The notes beneath the pieces were generated by a model. The model had not been told where the DNA came from, did no database searches, and saw only the letters and a list, made by a program, of their open reading frames with translations. Positions 16,544-25,127 of a stretch of 57,088 bases of DNA are shown piece after piece (positions within the stretch are counted from its first letter, which is position 1; the number at the start of each line of letters is the position of its first letter). The position numbers and the translations under genes were made by a program. This stretch comes from Collinsella sp. (lineage in GTDB: Bacteria; Actinomycetota; Coriobacteriia; Coriobacteriales; Coriobacteriaceae): NCBI GenBank assembly GCA_019424965.1, contig JAHYYL010000013.1, positions 1 through 57,088 of the forward strand, given 5' to 3'.

Positions 16544-16957
16544 CTATTCCAAGTCAGCAAGACTGAGCGCGAACGACCGGATGGGACCAATGGAGGCCCC
16601 AGGCCGCACGAGATCCTCCGCCTTAGGGAAAACGTCGTTATCAGGAAGGTCGTTCAACGCGTAGACCGTGCCATCCCCCGTCGTGAGGAGCAGAACCGGA
16701 TCGCCCGACGCATCGGGTTCGGCGCCGACCTCGCAACTGTCGAACTCGAACGGCCATAGGTCCCCGAACTCCTCGCGAGTGATGGTCTGAGGGTTGGATG
16801 TGGCCTCGACCGATGAGGCCGAGGAGCCAGACGTGGGAAACTCCTCCGGATGGGACAGGCCCCTGCAGCCGGAGAGGACGGGCATCGTCACCAGGGCTGC
16901 CGCAAGCACCAGGGCGAGGAACCGGGTACGGGGGCATCGCCCCGAACACACGCTCAC
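16544..16957 (-). CDS. DUF2511-like lipoprotein
   Basis: A 137-residue protein with a basic N-terminus, the hydrophobic stretch FLALVLAAALVTMPV and a lipobox LSGC at about residues 27-30, so it should be lipid-anchored outside the membrane. The mature part TITREEFGDLWPFEFDSCEV and VYALND resembles DUF2511 (YebY-like) domains. The GTG at 16957 overlaps the permease stop as GTGA, which supports this start over longer in-frame options. As part of a LanFEG-like operon it may be an accessory immunity lipoprotein, comparable in position to LanI proteins. This role is inference. Confidence 0.7.
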   Translation of the reverse strand: MSVCSGRCPRTRFLALVLAAALVTMPVLSGCRGLSHPEEFPTSGSSASSVEATSNPQTITREEFGDLWPFEFDSCEVGAEPDASGDPVLLLTTGDGTVYALNDLPDNDVFPKAEDLVRPGASIGPIRSFALSLADLE

Positions 16958-17793
16958 TCCCCTCGCCTCCCCTCTTCGAAAGAACCCACCCAGGCAAGCA
17001 GAGCGATGAGGGCGATTGCCGTGACCGCCAGGGTGAGTACAGAGGTCACCTCGAACTGCCAAATCACCGCACGCAAACCAGCACCCGTGGCCATGCCGAG
17101 CTCCACGAGGAGCGACCCCAGCCGCTCCGCCCAGGCGAACGGCACGTAGCCGAGCACGCCCGACGAAGCCGCAGTGAGCTCACCAGTGACGAGCCCGTGC
17201 GCGAGGCCGCCCACGGCGAAGAGGGCGCAGGCGAGGCCTGCCGCGCCGACGCCGATGGCGGCGTTCCTGCCGAGGGCGAGCGCGAGCCAGACCGACGCGA
17301 CGTAGAGGACGAGCGACCCCGCCGCCATGCCCACGGCCGCCCGGGCGTAGACGCCCGCCGAGAACCCGTCGCGCCCGAAGGCCCCGAGCATCACCGAGAA
17401 CGAACCGAGCGCCACCGCCACGGCGATGACGCCGAGCAGCCACAGCACGAGCACGCGCGCCGCAAGGGCGATGCGCCTCGACGGTACCGCGAGCAGGTTG
17501 GCAAGGCCGGACGCCTCGCGCTCACCGTCGACATCCAGGCCGCACACGATCGCGACCATGAGGGGCATGAGCGCACCGATAAGCTGGACGAACGCGTCCG
17601 TGCCGAGTCGCGGGTCCCACGGCGCCACACCGAAGTAGGCCCCGCAAGCGATACCGGCGATAAGTCCGCATGCCAGGTGCAGGGCAATCAGCGGCGAGCG
17701 CCTGAGCCGCACGCACTCTGAGATCGCGGCGCGCCAGAGCGACATCCGGGACACCCGACCGGCGCCCGCAGCAACATGCCTTCCGTTTCCCAT
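16954..17793 (-). CDS. LanG-like ABC permease (lantibiotic-immunity type)
   Basis: A 279-residue permease with six predicted helices, beginning MGNGRHVAAGAG and carrying LWRAAISECVRLRRSPLIAL before the first helix and DVDGEREASGLANLLAVPSR in the first loop, as in MutG-like permeases. The start at 17793 shares one base with the stop of the preceding permease (TGATG). It is the third gene of an ATPase-permease-permease-lipoprotein-regulator-kinase operon. Confidence 0.8.
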   Translation of the reverse strand: MGNGRHVAAGAGRVSRMSLWRAAISECVRLRRSPLIALHLACGLIAGIACGAYFGVAPWDPRLGTDAFVQLIGALMPLMVAIVCGLDVDGEREASGLANLLAVPSRRIALAARVLVLWLLGVIAVAVALGSFSVMLGAFGRDGFSAGVYARAAVGMAAGSLVLYVASVWLALALGRNAAIGVGAAGLACALFAVGGLAHGLVTGELTAASSGVLGYVPFAWAERLGSLLVELGMATGAGLRAVIWQFEVTSVLTLAVTAIALIALLAWVGSFEEGRRGE

Positions 17794-18626
17794 CACAGTT
17801 CCTCCGATCCCCTGAACCAGACCGCGCCGGCGACCGTGAGCAGCACGAACGCCGCCGCGCAAACCGCGAGCGCCGCCGCCTGAACAGGCCCGAAGGACCC
17901 AATCGCAGCCGCGAGCCCGGGCGATGCCGAGAGCGGCTCGGCCGTGGGCAGCACGGGCAAGAAGGCGCTCGGCAGGATGACCGAGGCCGCCGGCGGAAAC
18001 GCCCACCAGACCCCGCCGACCGCGGACCACGCGAAGCCCCCGCCGATCTGCACAGCGAGCGGCACCAGCACGCCAGCGAGCATCCCGGCCCGGCAGACGA
18101 GGAAGAGCGTCACCGGAATCATCCACGACGTCGCGATGACGCTCGTCGCCGCAGCGGCCACCATCGCGAGAACCGATGGCCCACCCGGGTTCACGACGGC
18201 ACCCACGAGGTACACGGCGAGCACGCACGCGTTCGAGAGCGCCGAGAGCGCGAGGCACCAGAGCGCCTTCGCCCACCAGGTCCGCCTGAGCGGTGACGGG
18301 CTGGAAAGCGGCACGTGGTCGCGCAGCCGTGCATCGTAGTTGGCCACGCACGCGGAGATGAGCGTGAGCGCCACCGGCAGGAGCAGCACGTAGCAGTAGT
18401 TCCACGCCGAGAACGAGAGCTCTGGACTCATGCCGAAGCGCCCCGAGAGCGGCCCGAAGAGCAACGGGAACGGCAGCGCAAGCGCGATGGCGACCTTGAC
18501 CGGTGCCCCGTGGGAGCTCTTCAGCGCCTCGGAGCGCAGGGCGCGGAAGAGGCCGGGGCGGCGCGCTGATCCCGCCTGCGGCACCGGCTTCGCGACGCGC
18601 TCGGACACAGCAGCAGACCGGCTCAT
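17793..18626 (-). CDS. LanE-like ABC permease (lantibiotic-immunity type)
   Basis: A 277-residue permease with FRALRSEALKSSHGAPVKVA before the first helix and NYDARLRDHVPLSSPSPLRR in the first loop, typical of MutE/EpiE-like proteins. Six helices are predicted, with a charged end WFRGSEEL. The start at 18626 overlaps the ATPase stop as ATGA, which rules out the longer upstream in-frame start. It pairs with the permease at 16954. Confidence 0.8.
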   Translation of the reverse strand: MSRSAAVSERVAKPVPQAGSARRPGLFRALRSEALKSSHGAPVKVAIALALPFPLLFGPLSGRFGMSPELSFSAWNYCYVLLLPVALTLISACVANYDARLRDHVPLSSPSPLRRTWWAKALWCLALSALSNACVLAVYLVGAVVNPGGPSVLAMVAAAATSVIATSWMIPVTLFLVCRAGMLAGVLVPLAVQIGGGFAWSAVGGVWWAFPPAASVILPSAFLPVLPTAEPLSASPGLAAAIGSFGPVQAAALAVCAAAFVLLTVAGAVWFRGSEEL

Positions 18627-19336
18627 GCGGCCACCCCCGTCCGACGGCACACGTCCATGAACAGGGCCTCGAGGTCCTGGCCCCTCTGAAGCGGCGCCTC
18701 GTAGGCGAGCCGCCCGCCGACGATGATGCCGATATCATCGGCCGTCTGCTCCACCTCGCCCAGGATGTGGCTCGACACGATGACGGTGATCCCGTGCGTG
18801 GGGAAGCTCCGGATGAGTCCGCGCAGTTCCTCGATGCCGATGGGGTCGAGCCCGTTCGTCGGCTCGTCCAGGATGAGAAGCCGCGGGCTCGCGAGCAGCG
18901 CAATCGCAATCCCGAGTCGCTGCTTCATCCCCAGGCTGAAACGCCCGGCGCGCTTGGACCCGGTGTCAGTGAGGTCGACCGTCTCGAGCACCTCGTCGAT
19001 GCGACCCTCCGGGATGCCGAGCAACGTGGTGCGCACGAGCAGGTTCTCTCGCGCCGTGAGGTTGGGATAGAGCGGCGGCTGCTCGATGAGCGAGCCGATG
19101 GCGTATAGGTCGTCGCGGCTCCAAGGATGCCCGTCGACCAGGATCTGCCCCGACGTGGGACGCAGCATCCCCGTCACCATCTTGAGCGTGGTGGACTTGC
19201 CCGCGCCGTTGGGGCCGAGCAGGCCGTACACGCGTCCCTCCCCCACGTGCAGGCTCACGCCGTCGACCGCCACCTGCGCTCGGCTGCCGCGGCCGAACCG
19301 CTTCGTGAGCCCGCGCGTCTCCAGAACATATGCCAT
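18623..19336 (-). CDS. ABC transporter ATPase, LanF type
   Basis: A 237-residue ATPase. Walker A is GPNGAGKSTT at about 40-49, the Q-loop is SLIEQPPLYPNLTAREN, the signature is FSLGMKQRLGIA, Walker B is RLLILDEPTNGLDP, and the H-loop is VSSHIL. The ATG at 19336 follows GGAGGT. It is the first gene of the minus-strand operon. It resembles the ATPase at 12502-13500 but lacks that protein's long C-terminal tail, so the two operons are related but not a recent duplication. Confidence 0.9.
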   Translation of the reverse strand: MAYVLETRGLTKRFGRGSRAQVAVDGVSLHVGEGRVYGLLGPNGAGKSTTLKMVTGMLRPTSGQILVDGHPWSRDDLYAIGSLIEQPPLYPNLTARENLLVRTTLLGIPEGRIDEVLETVDLTDTGSKRAGRFSLGMKQRLGIAIALLASPRLLILDEPTNGLDPIGIEELRGLIRSFPTHGITVIVSSHILGEVEQTADDIGIIVGGRLAYEAPLQRGQDLEALFMDVCRRTGVAA

Positions 19337-19547
19337 AGGGACCTCCGTCCATAGGATTCCTTGCTTGCGATTCCAAGGATGGAAGCCAGTTCTAAAGAAG
19401 CGTTAAAGGCCGGAAGATAAACTCACGATAGCTGCCCGGGACAAGGGTCAACTGCAATTGGGGCAGGCCGCACAGCGCCTGCGGGGGCCTGCCGCCGATG
19501 TCGCGCATCGTCGGCGTCAACAACGTCATGGCACACAACAACTAGCG

Positions 19548-19586
19548 CGGACGGCGATCGAAAGACGGTCGCCGTCCGTCTTTCGT
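19548..19586. terminator. Terminator-like hairpin
   Basis: A 10-bp stem CGGACGGCGA with complement and an 11-nt loop is followed by TCTTTCGTCTTCT on the plus strand. No intact plus-strand gene precedes it. The region 19337-19716 otherwise holds only the promoter of the minus-strand operon and the palindrome at 19624. Confidence 0.5.
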
Positions 19587-19623
19587 CTTCTACCTTCTGC
19601 GTCGTAAACGACAATGCTCAGCG

Positions 19624-19684
19624 GTATACGTGGGCAGTGCGGCTATCATGGTACTTTACCGATATCCGCACTGCTCGCGTATAC
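19624..19684. repeat. 61-bp near-perfect palindrome upstream of the Ser/Thr kinase
   Basis: Arms of 24 bp, beginning GTATACG and containing GCAGTGCGG, differ at four positions. They enclose ATGGTACTTTACC, whose GGTA and TACC can also pair. It ends 33 bp before the kinase start. It could be an operator, a leader hairpin or an immobile palindromic repeat. Confidence 0.7.
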
Positions 19685-19716
19685 GTGCGGCAACCCATGC
19701 CAGACAAAGGAACGCC

Positions 19717-21801
19717 ATGGATACTACCGATAGCGCCTATGGCGACAAACTCATCCGTCTTGACACGTTCGACACCGCCGTGGCGGTCGACCCCAGCGCC
19801 GAGGACGACGCCAAGCGTCGGTTTATGACGCTTATTCTCCAGACGGCCCACCGCAACAACGGCAACATCGGGCACGTGCTGCGCGCGACCAACACGAGCG
19901 GCGAGGTCTTTGCCGTCAAGCTACTCAAGGACAACGCCCTCCTTTCCGGCCAAGCCCCCGACCGCTCCGCCGAGCAATCGGCCGCGCACCTAGCCAACAC
20001 CGCCGCGCTGTTCGAGGAGTACCGTCATCTGTGTACCGTCTCGCACCTGCGCGGATTTCCGCGCGCCTATGGCTACGGATCGTGCGAGGATGACCCGCTC
20101 ATCCTCATGGAGTGGGTCGAGGGCACCTCGCTCAAGCAGGCGCTGCCCCTGCTTCCGCGCGACGCCTCGGGCGGGCTGACCACCCAGATGGTCGCCGCTG
20201 TCGGAAACGCCGTGCTTCGCGCGCTCTTGATGACCCAGGGGCTCGTGAATCCGGTCGTCCATCGCGACCTGTCGCCTGCCAATATCATGTTCCGCACCAC
20301 CAGCCGAACGCTTGAGCAGCAGATTGCCGATTGCTCCTTTGACCCCTGCCTCATCGACATGGGCTCCGCGACCATGGCCCTCGGCGACGACACGATCACC
20401 CGGCGCGCCGACATCTGGCGCTTTGCCACGCCCGCATACGCCGCGCCCGAGATGCTCACGCAGGATATCGAAGGCATCGCGGCCCTTCGCCGCTCGCCCG
20501 CGATCGACGTCTATGCGCTTTCGAGCATTCTGTACCAGCTCTACAGCGGTCGCAAACCGTTCGATGTTAAGTCGACGGGTGCCGCGGCAACCGGCTCGTT
20601 CTACCTCATAAAGACCAAGACCAAACCGGCGCCGCTCGAGCCGCGCTGCGAGGGCGACAAAGCGCTTGTCCAGATCATCATGAAAGGCATCTCGGTCGAA
20701 CAGGGCGATCGCCCTACCGAGCAGCAGATGCTCGAGGTGCTCTCGACATACCTCCCCGCTGCAGAATCTGAGGACCACGAGGGTGCAGGAGACGAGGCCG
20801 CAATTGATATCGATTCTGGCACGCACCTTAAGGTCGACGTCGCCGGCGAGCGCGCGCGAGAGATTTTGGAGCAGGCCCGGCACGACGCCATGACACGCCG
20901 TCGCTTTGTCATCGGCGGCGTCGTTGCAGCCGTTGCGGGGCTCGGCGTTATCGGGGCGGCAACCCATGGCTTTGGCATCCCCGACTACCTGGACGGCATC
21001 CGCGGTTCGCTTGACGACTACACCTGGGCTCAGCTGCAGGAGATTTCGCTCAAGATTAAGGCCGCCGAGACCCGTAGCGAGGCACACGAGATTGCCAAGC
21101 GCTACCACCTGCTCGACGTTGATGGGCATATCCCCTATCCGTGCACCAAGCGTGTGAAGCTCGCCAACGGGCTGGAGGTCGGCGCTCAGCTTGTGGGCAT
21201 CCGCCACGATGAGCTTCTGGACGGGACGGGCAAGGCCGGGCTGACGTTTATGTTCGACGCGGGTATTGCCGAGCGCGATGCTGCGACTGAACCGCCGAGC
21301 GCCGGCTGGGCAGATTGCGAGCTGCGGGAATGGCTCGACGGCGACGGCCTTAAGCTGCTGCCCAACGAGTTGCGCGCGCTCATTAAAGGGGTCAAGAAGG
21401 TCTCGAACAATGTGGGCGCCGCCAACAGTGCATCGTGTCTGAGCGAGTTGCCCGCAACCCTTTGGCTGCCCGCCATGGTCGAGCTGTGCGGTACGCAACC
21501 GCCCGATTCGTTTGCCGAGGGCTATCACTACCTGGCAGACATCTACAACGGCGAGGGCAAGGAGTATCAGCTCTTCCGCGAGCTCAAGGTGAGCCCGTAT
21601 TCCACGAACGAGACGATGGTCCGCCAGTGGAAGGGCAAGGACACCTGCTGGTGGGAACGAACGGTGAGTCCCGACACATCGGAGAGCGAAGGCACGCTCT
21701 ATATGAACCGTGTGGGCTACGACGGCGACGTCTTTACGTACGCAACGCCTGCGGAAAAGCCAAGCAAGCGAACCTGCGTGATCCCCGGGTTCTGCATCTA
21801 G
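19717..21801 (+). CDS. Membrane Ser/Thr protein kinase with DUF6273-like C-terminal domain
   Basis: A 694-residue protein. The kinase domain spans about residues 40-345, with the ATP-binding Lys in FAVKLL (K68), catalytic loop VHRDLSPANI (D184, N189), metal-binding DMG at 214-216 in place of DFG, and YAAPEML. A membrane segment lies at about 397-418 (FVIGGVVAAVAGLGVIGAA). The C-terminal part has LREWLDG, VSNNVGAANSASC and LWLPAMVELCG, like DUF6273 lectin-type sulfatase-modifying-factor-like folds. It would sit outside the cell, giving a receptor-kinase layout. The ATG at 19717 follows AAAGGA. The gene stands alone between the palindrome at 19624 and a repeat array. Confidence 0.85.
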   Translation: MDTTDSAYGDKLIRLDTFDTAVAVDPSAEDDAKRRFMTLILQTAHRNNGNIGHVLRATNTSGEVFAVKLLKDNALLSGQAPDRSAEQSAAHLANTAALFEEYRHLCTVSHLRGFPRAYGYGSCEDDPLILMEWVEGTSLKQALPLLPRDASGGLTTQMVAAVGNAVLRALLMTQGLVNPVVHRDLSPANIMFRTTSRTLEQQIADCSFDPCLIDMGSATMALGDDTITRRADIWRFATPAYAAPEMLTQDIEGIAALRRSPAIDVYALSSILYQLYSGRKPFDVKSTGAAATGSFYLIKTKTKPAPLEPRCEGDKALVQIIMKGISVEQGDRPTEQQMLEVLSTYLPAAESEDHEGAGDEAAIDIDSGTHLKVDVAGERAREILEQARHDAMTRRRFVIGGVVAAVAGLGVIGAATHGFGIPDYLDGIRGSLDDYTWAQLQEISLKIKAAETRSEAHEIAKRYHLLDVDGHIPYPCTKRVKLANGLEVGAQLVGIRHDELLDGTGKAGLTFMFDAGIAERDAATEPPSAGWADCELREWLDGDGLKLLPNELRALIKGVKKVSNNVGAANSASCLSELPATLWLPAMVELCGTQPPDSFAEGYHYLADIYNGEGKEYQLFRELKVSPYSTNETMVRQWKGKDTCWWERTVSPDTSESEGTLYMNRVGYDGDVFTYATPAEKPSKRTCVIPGFCI

Positions 21802-21843
21802 GGAGCGGGCGTCTTGCCGTGACGGGACCCCCTCCCCGGCAAT

Positions 21844-22224
21844 TGTCTCGATCTGTAACACCAGCTCGGCAGATACAGGTCTAGATGTTACGGAACGAGA
21901 CAAAACCCCAGCCCCGCGAGACAACATCTCAATCTGTAACAGTAAGGGGTTAAAAACCTCTCTAGATGTTACAGATCAAGACATTTGAGCTGACCCCGGG
22001 CAGTCTGTCTCGATCTGTAACAGTTAGAGGTCATTTTCCCTGCTAGACGTTACAGATTGAGACATTGAGTTTCCTGCCAACTGTTTGTCTTGATCTGTAA
22101 CAAATACTCGGTAAAACGGGGTCTAGTTGTTACAGATCGAGACGTTAGTTTTCGGCCGATTTCTATGTCTTGATCTGTAACAGTTAGAGGTCATTTTCCC
22201 TGCTAGATGTTACAGATTGAGATG
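21844..22224. repeat. Array A: five 59-bp palindromes, 80-81 bp period
   Basis: Units lie at 21844-21902, 21925-21983, 22006-22064, 22086-22144 and 22166-22224. Each has a 17-bp left arm close to TGTCTCGATCTGTAACA, a 25-bp core and a 17-bp right arm close to TGTTACAGATCGAGACA. Spacers are 22, 22, 21 and 21 bp and unrelated to each other. The cores of units 3 and 5 are identical. The array fills the gap between the kinase gene and the copA promoter. Confidence 0.95.
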
Positions 22225-22295
22225 ATTGGTTAGGACGGCCACCGATTGAGCAGCCGCCCTCATCTGTAATGAAAAGTCATACATTCCAACCATTA

Positions 22296-22374
22296 CTGGA
22301 CACCCCCAGGGGGTATGGGTGTATAGTATCAGCAGGTTAACAATTCCAACAGCGAACCACAGAAAGGAGAAGCC
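22296..22374 (+). promoter_or_regulatory. copA promoter with CsoR-like operator
   Basis: The 13-bp palindrome ACCCCCAGGGGGT at 22302-22314 has the G-tract pattern of CsoR operators. It lies between a weak -35-like GGACAC and a -10-like TATAGT at 22322-22327. A csoR gene follows at 25128, so copper-dependent derepression of the cassette is likely. AAAGGAG precedes the copA start. Confidence 0.65.
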
Positions 22375-24714
22375 ATGGCTCAAGATAAGTTCGACGTGGG
22401 TGGCATGACATGCGCCGCCTGCCAGGCGCACGTGGATCGTGCCGTGAGCAAGCTCGACGGCGTCGAGAGCGTCGCGGTCAATCTGCTCGCCGGCTCTATG
22501 CTGGTGGACTACGACCCCGCGCAGGTCACCCCCGACGACATCTGCACCGCCGTCGATCGCGCTGGCTACTCGGCCTCACCCGTCAGCACGGGCACCGACG
22601 CCGCCCAAAGCGGCAGTACGCAAGCCAGGTCCGGCGCCGCCCATATGGAGTCGCCCACCAAAAAACTGGAGGCCGCCGCCTCTGCCATGCGCACTCGTCT
22701 CATCGTCTCGATCGTATTCCTCATCCCACTGTTCTACATAGGCATGGGGCACATGCTTGGCTGGCCGCTGCCCGGCATTTTCACCGACCATACCCACAGC
22801 ATGACGCTCGCCCTCACCGAGCTCGTCCTGCTTATCCCCATCGTCTATGTCAACGACGCGTACTTTATCAACGGGTTTAAATCGCTCGCGCACGGCGCGC
22901 CCACCATGGACGCCCTTATTGCCGTGGGCGCCACCGCTTCCGTCGCCTGGTCGTTCTATGCCATGTTTATCATGGCCGACCAGCTGGCCGCCGGGCAAAT
23001 CCACGAGGCCATGATGACGAGCATGGGCAACCTGTATTTTGAGAGTGCGGGCACGATCCTGTCGCTCGTCACCGTGGGCAAATACCTCGAGACACGCAGC
23101 AAATCCAAGACCGGCGGCGCCATCGAGGCGCTCATCGACCTGGCGCCCAAGAGCGCGACCGTCGTGGCAGAGGACGGCACCGAGACCACCGTCGACGTCG
23201 ACAGCATCCTTCCCGGCCAGGTCCTGCGCGTACGCCCCGGAGAGTCCATCCCCGTCGATGGCGTGGTGCTCGAGGGCAGCTCGGCCGTGGACGAGAGCGC
23301 GCTCACCGGCGAGTCCATCCCCGTGGAAAAGACCGCCGGCGACACTGTCAACGCGGCCACGGTCAACCGCACGGGCTCGTTTACCTTCCGCGCCACGCGT
23401 GTGGGCGCCGACACGTCGCTCGCCAAGATTATCCAGCTCGTCGAGGACGCCAACGCCACCAAGGCGCCCATCGCCCGCATGGCCGACAAGGTCGCCGGCG
23501 TGTTCGTGCCCGTGGTGTTTGTAATCTCGGTCGTGACCTTTGTAGTGTGGATGGCACTGACCGGCAGCATGAACGAGGCGCTCACCTCCGCCGTGGCCGT
23601 GCTGGTGATCAGCTGCCCGTGCGCACTGGGTCTGGCCACGCCCGTCGCCATTATGGTGGGTACCGGCAAGGGCGCCGAGATGGGCATTCTGTTCAAGAGT
23701 GCCGAAGCGCTGGAGAATCTGCGCAGTGTGGGCACCGTGGTGCTCGACAAGACGGGCACGGTCACCCGCGGCAAGCCTGCCGTGACCGATATCGTAGTAG
23801 CCACGCGTGCTGACGGCTCGCCCGCCATGAGCGAAAAGTCGCTGCTCAAGCTGGCCGCCGCGTTGGAGCGCTCGAGCGAGCACCCGCTGGCCGAGGCGAT
23901 TATGGCCGAGTGCGAGGCACGCGGAATTGTCGCGCGCATGGTCGAGGACTTTGCCGCCGTGCCCGGTCGTGGCGTAACGGCGCGCGAGGGGCAGAATGTC
24001 ATCGCCGCCGGCAACGTACGCCTGATGAACGAGTTGGGCGTTACCGTGCCCGCGGGTCTTACCGAGCAATTTGCCGCCGAGGGCAAAACACCGCTGTTCT
24101 TTGCCAAGAACGGCGAGCTTGTCGGCACCATCGCCGTGGCTGACGAGGTCAAAGAGACGAGCGCCGGGGCCATCGCCGCGCTCCGCAAGCTCGGCGTCGA
24201 CGTGCGCATGCTCACCGGCGACAACCGCGTGACGGCCAAGGCTATCGCCCGCCGCGTGGGACTCACCAGCGAACAGGTCATCGCCGACGTCCTCCCCGCC
24301 GACAAGGAACGCCACGTGCGCGAACTGCAGGATGCGGGCGGCAAGGTCGCCATGGTGGGCGACGGCATCAACGACTCCCCCGCCCTGGCGCGCGCCGACG
24401 TGGGCCTTGCGATCGGCACCGGCGCCGACATCGCCAAGGAAGGCGCCGACGTGGTGCTCATGCGCAGCGACCTTATGGATGTTGCGCGTGCCATCGAGCT
24501 TTCGCGCGCCACGATCCGCAACATCAAGCAGGACCTGTTCTGGGCGCTGTTCTACAACGGCATCGGCATTCCGCTCGCCGCGGGCGTGTTCTTCCCCCTC
24601 ACCGGTTGGCAACTCTCACCGATGTTTGGCGCCGCGGCGATGAGCCTGTCGAGCGTCTGCGTCGTAAGCAATGCACTGCGCCTGCGAACCTTTAAGCCTA
24701 AAGTGGCAAAATAG
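22375..24714 (+). CDS. copA: Copper-exporting P1B-type ATPase
   Basis: A 779-residue membrane ATPase that exports Cu(I). One N-terminal heavy-metal domain carries MTCAACQ (Cys13, Cys16). Eight membrane helices are expected, with the transport site SCPCALG at about 413-419. The phosphorylation motif is DKTGT (Asp458), the ATP-binding region has SSEHPLAEAI, and the hinge motif is MVGDGINDSPAL. The length is normal for a CopA with a single metal-binding domain. The ATG at 22375 has AAAGGAG upstream. It is followed by copZ and csoR in the same direction, a typical copper-homeostasis cassette. Confidence 0.95.
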   Translation: MAQDKFDVGGMTCAACQAHVDRAVSKLDGVESVAVNLLAGSMLVDYDPAQVTPDDICTAVDRAGYSASPVSTGTDAAQSGSTQARSGAAHMESPTKKLEAAASAMRTRLIVSIVFLIPLFYIGMGHMLGWPLPGIFTDHTHSMTLALTELVLLIPIVYVNDAYFINGFKSLAHGAPTMDALIAVGATASVAWSFYAMFIMADQLAAGQIHEAMMTSMGNLYFESAGTILSLVTVGKYLETRSKSKTGGAIEALIDLAPKSATVVAEDGTETTVDVDSILPGQVLRVRPGESIPVDGVVLEGSSAVDESALTGESIPVEKTAGDTVNAATVNRTGSFTFRATRVGADTSLAKIIQLVEDANATKAPIARMADKVAGVFVPVVFVISVVTFVVWMALTGSMNEALTSAVAVLVISCPCALGLATPVAIMVGTGKGAEMGILFKSAEALENLRSVGTVVLDKTGTVTRGKPAVTDIVVATRADGSPAMSEKSLLKLAAALERSSEHPLAEAIMAECEARGIVARMVEDFAAVPGRGVTAREGQNVIAAGNVRLMNELGVTVPAGLTEQFAAEGKTPLFFAKNGELVGTIAVADEVKETSAGAIAALRKLGVDVRMLTGDNRVTAKAIARRVGLTSEQVIADVLPADKERHVRELQDAGGKVAMVGDGINDSPALARADVGLAIGTGADIAKEGADVVLMRSDLMDVARAIELSRATIRNIKQDLFWALFYNGIGIPLAAGVFFPLTGWQLSPMFGAAAMSLSSVCVVSNALRLRTFKPKVAK

Positions 24715-24736
24715 GCTCACTATTACGTCCATTTAG

Positions 24737-24846
24737 AACGGGTTTTCCAGGTGCCAGAGATTGACCTGAAAGAGGAGCGACGCGTACTTTGGTACGCGAG
24801 CGACGGCTTGAAGGTCAAGGTCGGGTGCCTGGGAAAGCCGACACAA
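24737..24846. repeat. Nested three-stem palindrome between copA and copZ
   Basis: Three concentric stems can form. The outer one pairs TTTTCCAGGTGCC with GGGTGCCTGGGAAA imperfectly, the middle one pairs TTGACCT with AGGTCAA perfectly, and the inner one pairs CGCGTAC with GTACGCG around TTTG. The side bulges contain GAAAGAGGAGCGA and GAGCGACGGCTTGA. A short frame crosses it from 24751 but lacks a ribosome site. It could be a structured RNA, a processing site or a dispersed palindromic repeat. Confidence 0.65.
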
Positions 24847-24861
24847 CAGAGAGGAATATCC

Positions 24862-25083
24862 ATGCGTTTCACAATTAAGACTTCCGGCCTTATGTGCGGC
24901 CACTGCGACGCCACCGTCGAGACGGCGTTGCTCAACGTGGCCGGCGTGACCGACGCCGACGCCGATCACGAGACCCAGACCGTACAGGTGGAGTGTGCCG
25001 ACACCGTGACCGCCGAGCAGCTCGCCGCCGCCGTCGAGGGCGCCGGCGAGAAGTTCCACGCCCTGTCCGTGACCGCCGCGTAA
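24862..25083 (+). CDS. copZ: Copper chaperone, heavy-metal-associated domain protein
   Basis: A 73-residue single-domain protein with metal site LMCGHCDAT (Cys11, Cys14) and the compact HMA fold pattern through VEGAGEKFHAL. The start at 24862 follows GAGAGGAAT. It would shuttle Cu(I) to CopA. The metal motif is MCGHC rather than the MTCAAC found in CopA, but cassette context supports copper. Confidence 0.85.
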   Translation: MRFTIKTSGLMCGHCDATVETALLNVAGVTDADADHETQTVQVECADTVTAEQLAAAVEGAGEKFHALSVTAA

Positions 25084-25127
25084 CAACCCGCACGTACCCC
25101 CCCCCCGACCAGAAACGAGGACCCGCC

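Noticed and set aside
21844..22224. CRISPR array
   Set aside because: The repeating unit is a palindrome with a variable centre, spacing alternates between 25-bp cores and 21-22 bp spacers, and no cas gene is present.
24751..24861. Extension of copZ to an upstream ATG at 24751
   Set aside because: The added 37 residues translate the nested palindrome, have no ribosome site, and would precede the usual short N-terminus of CopZ.
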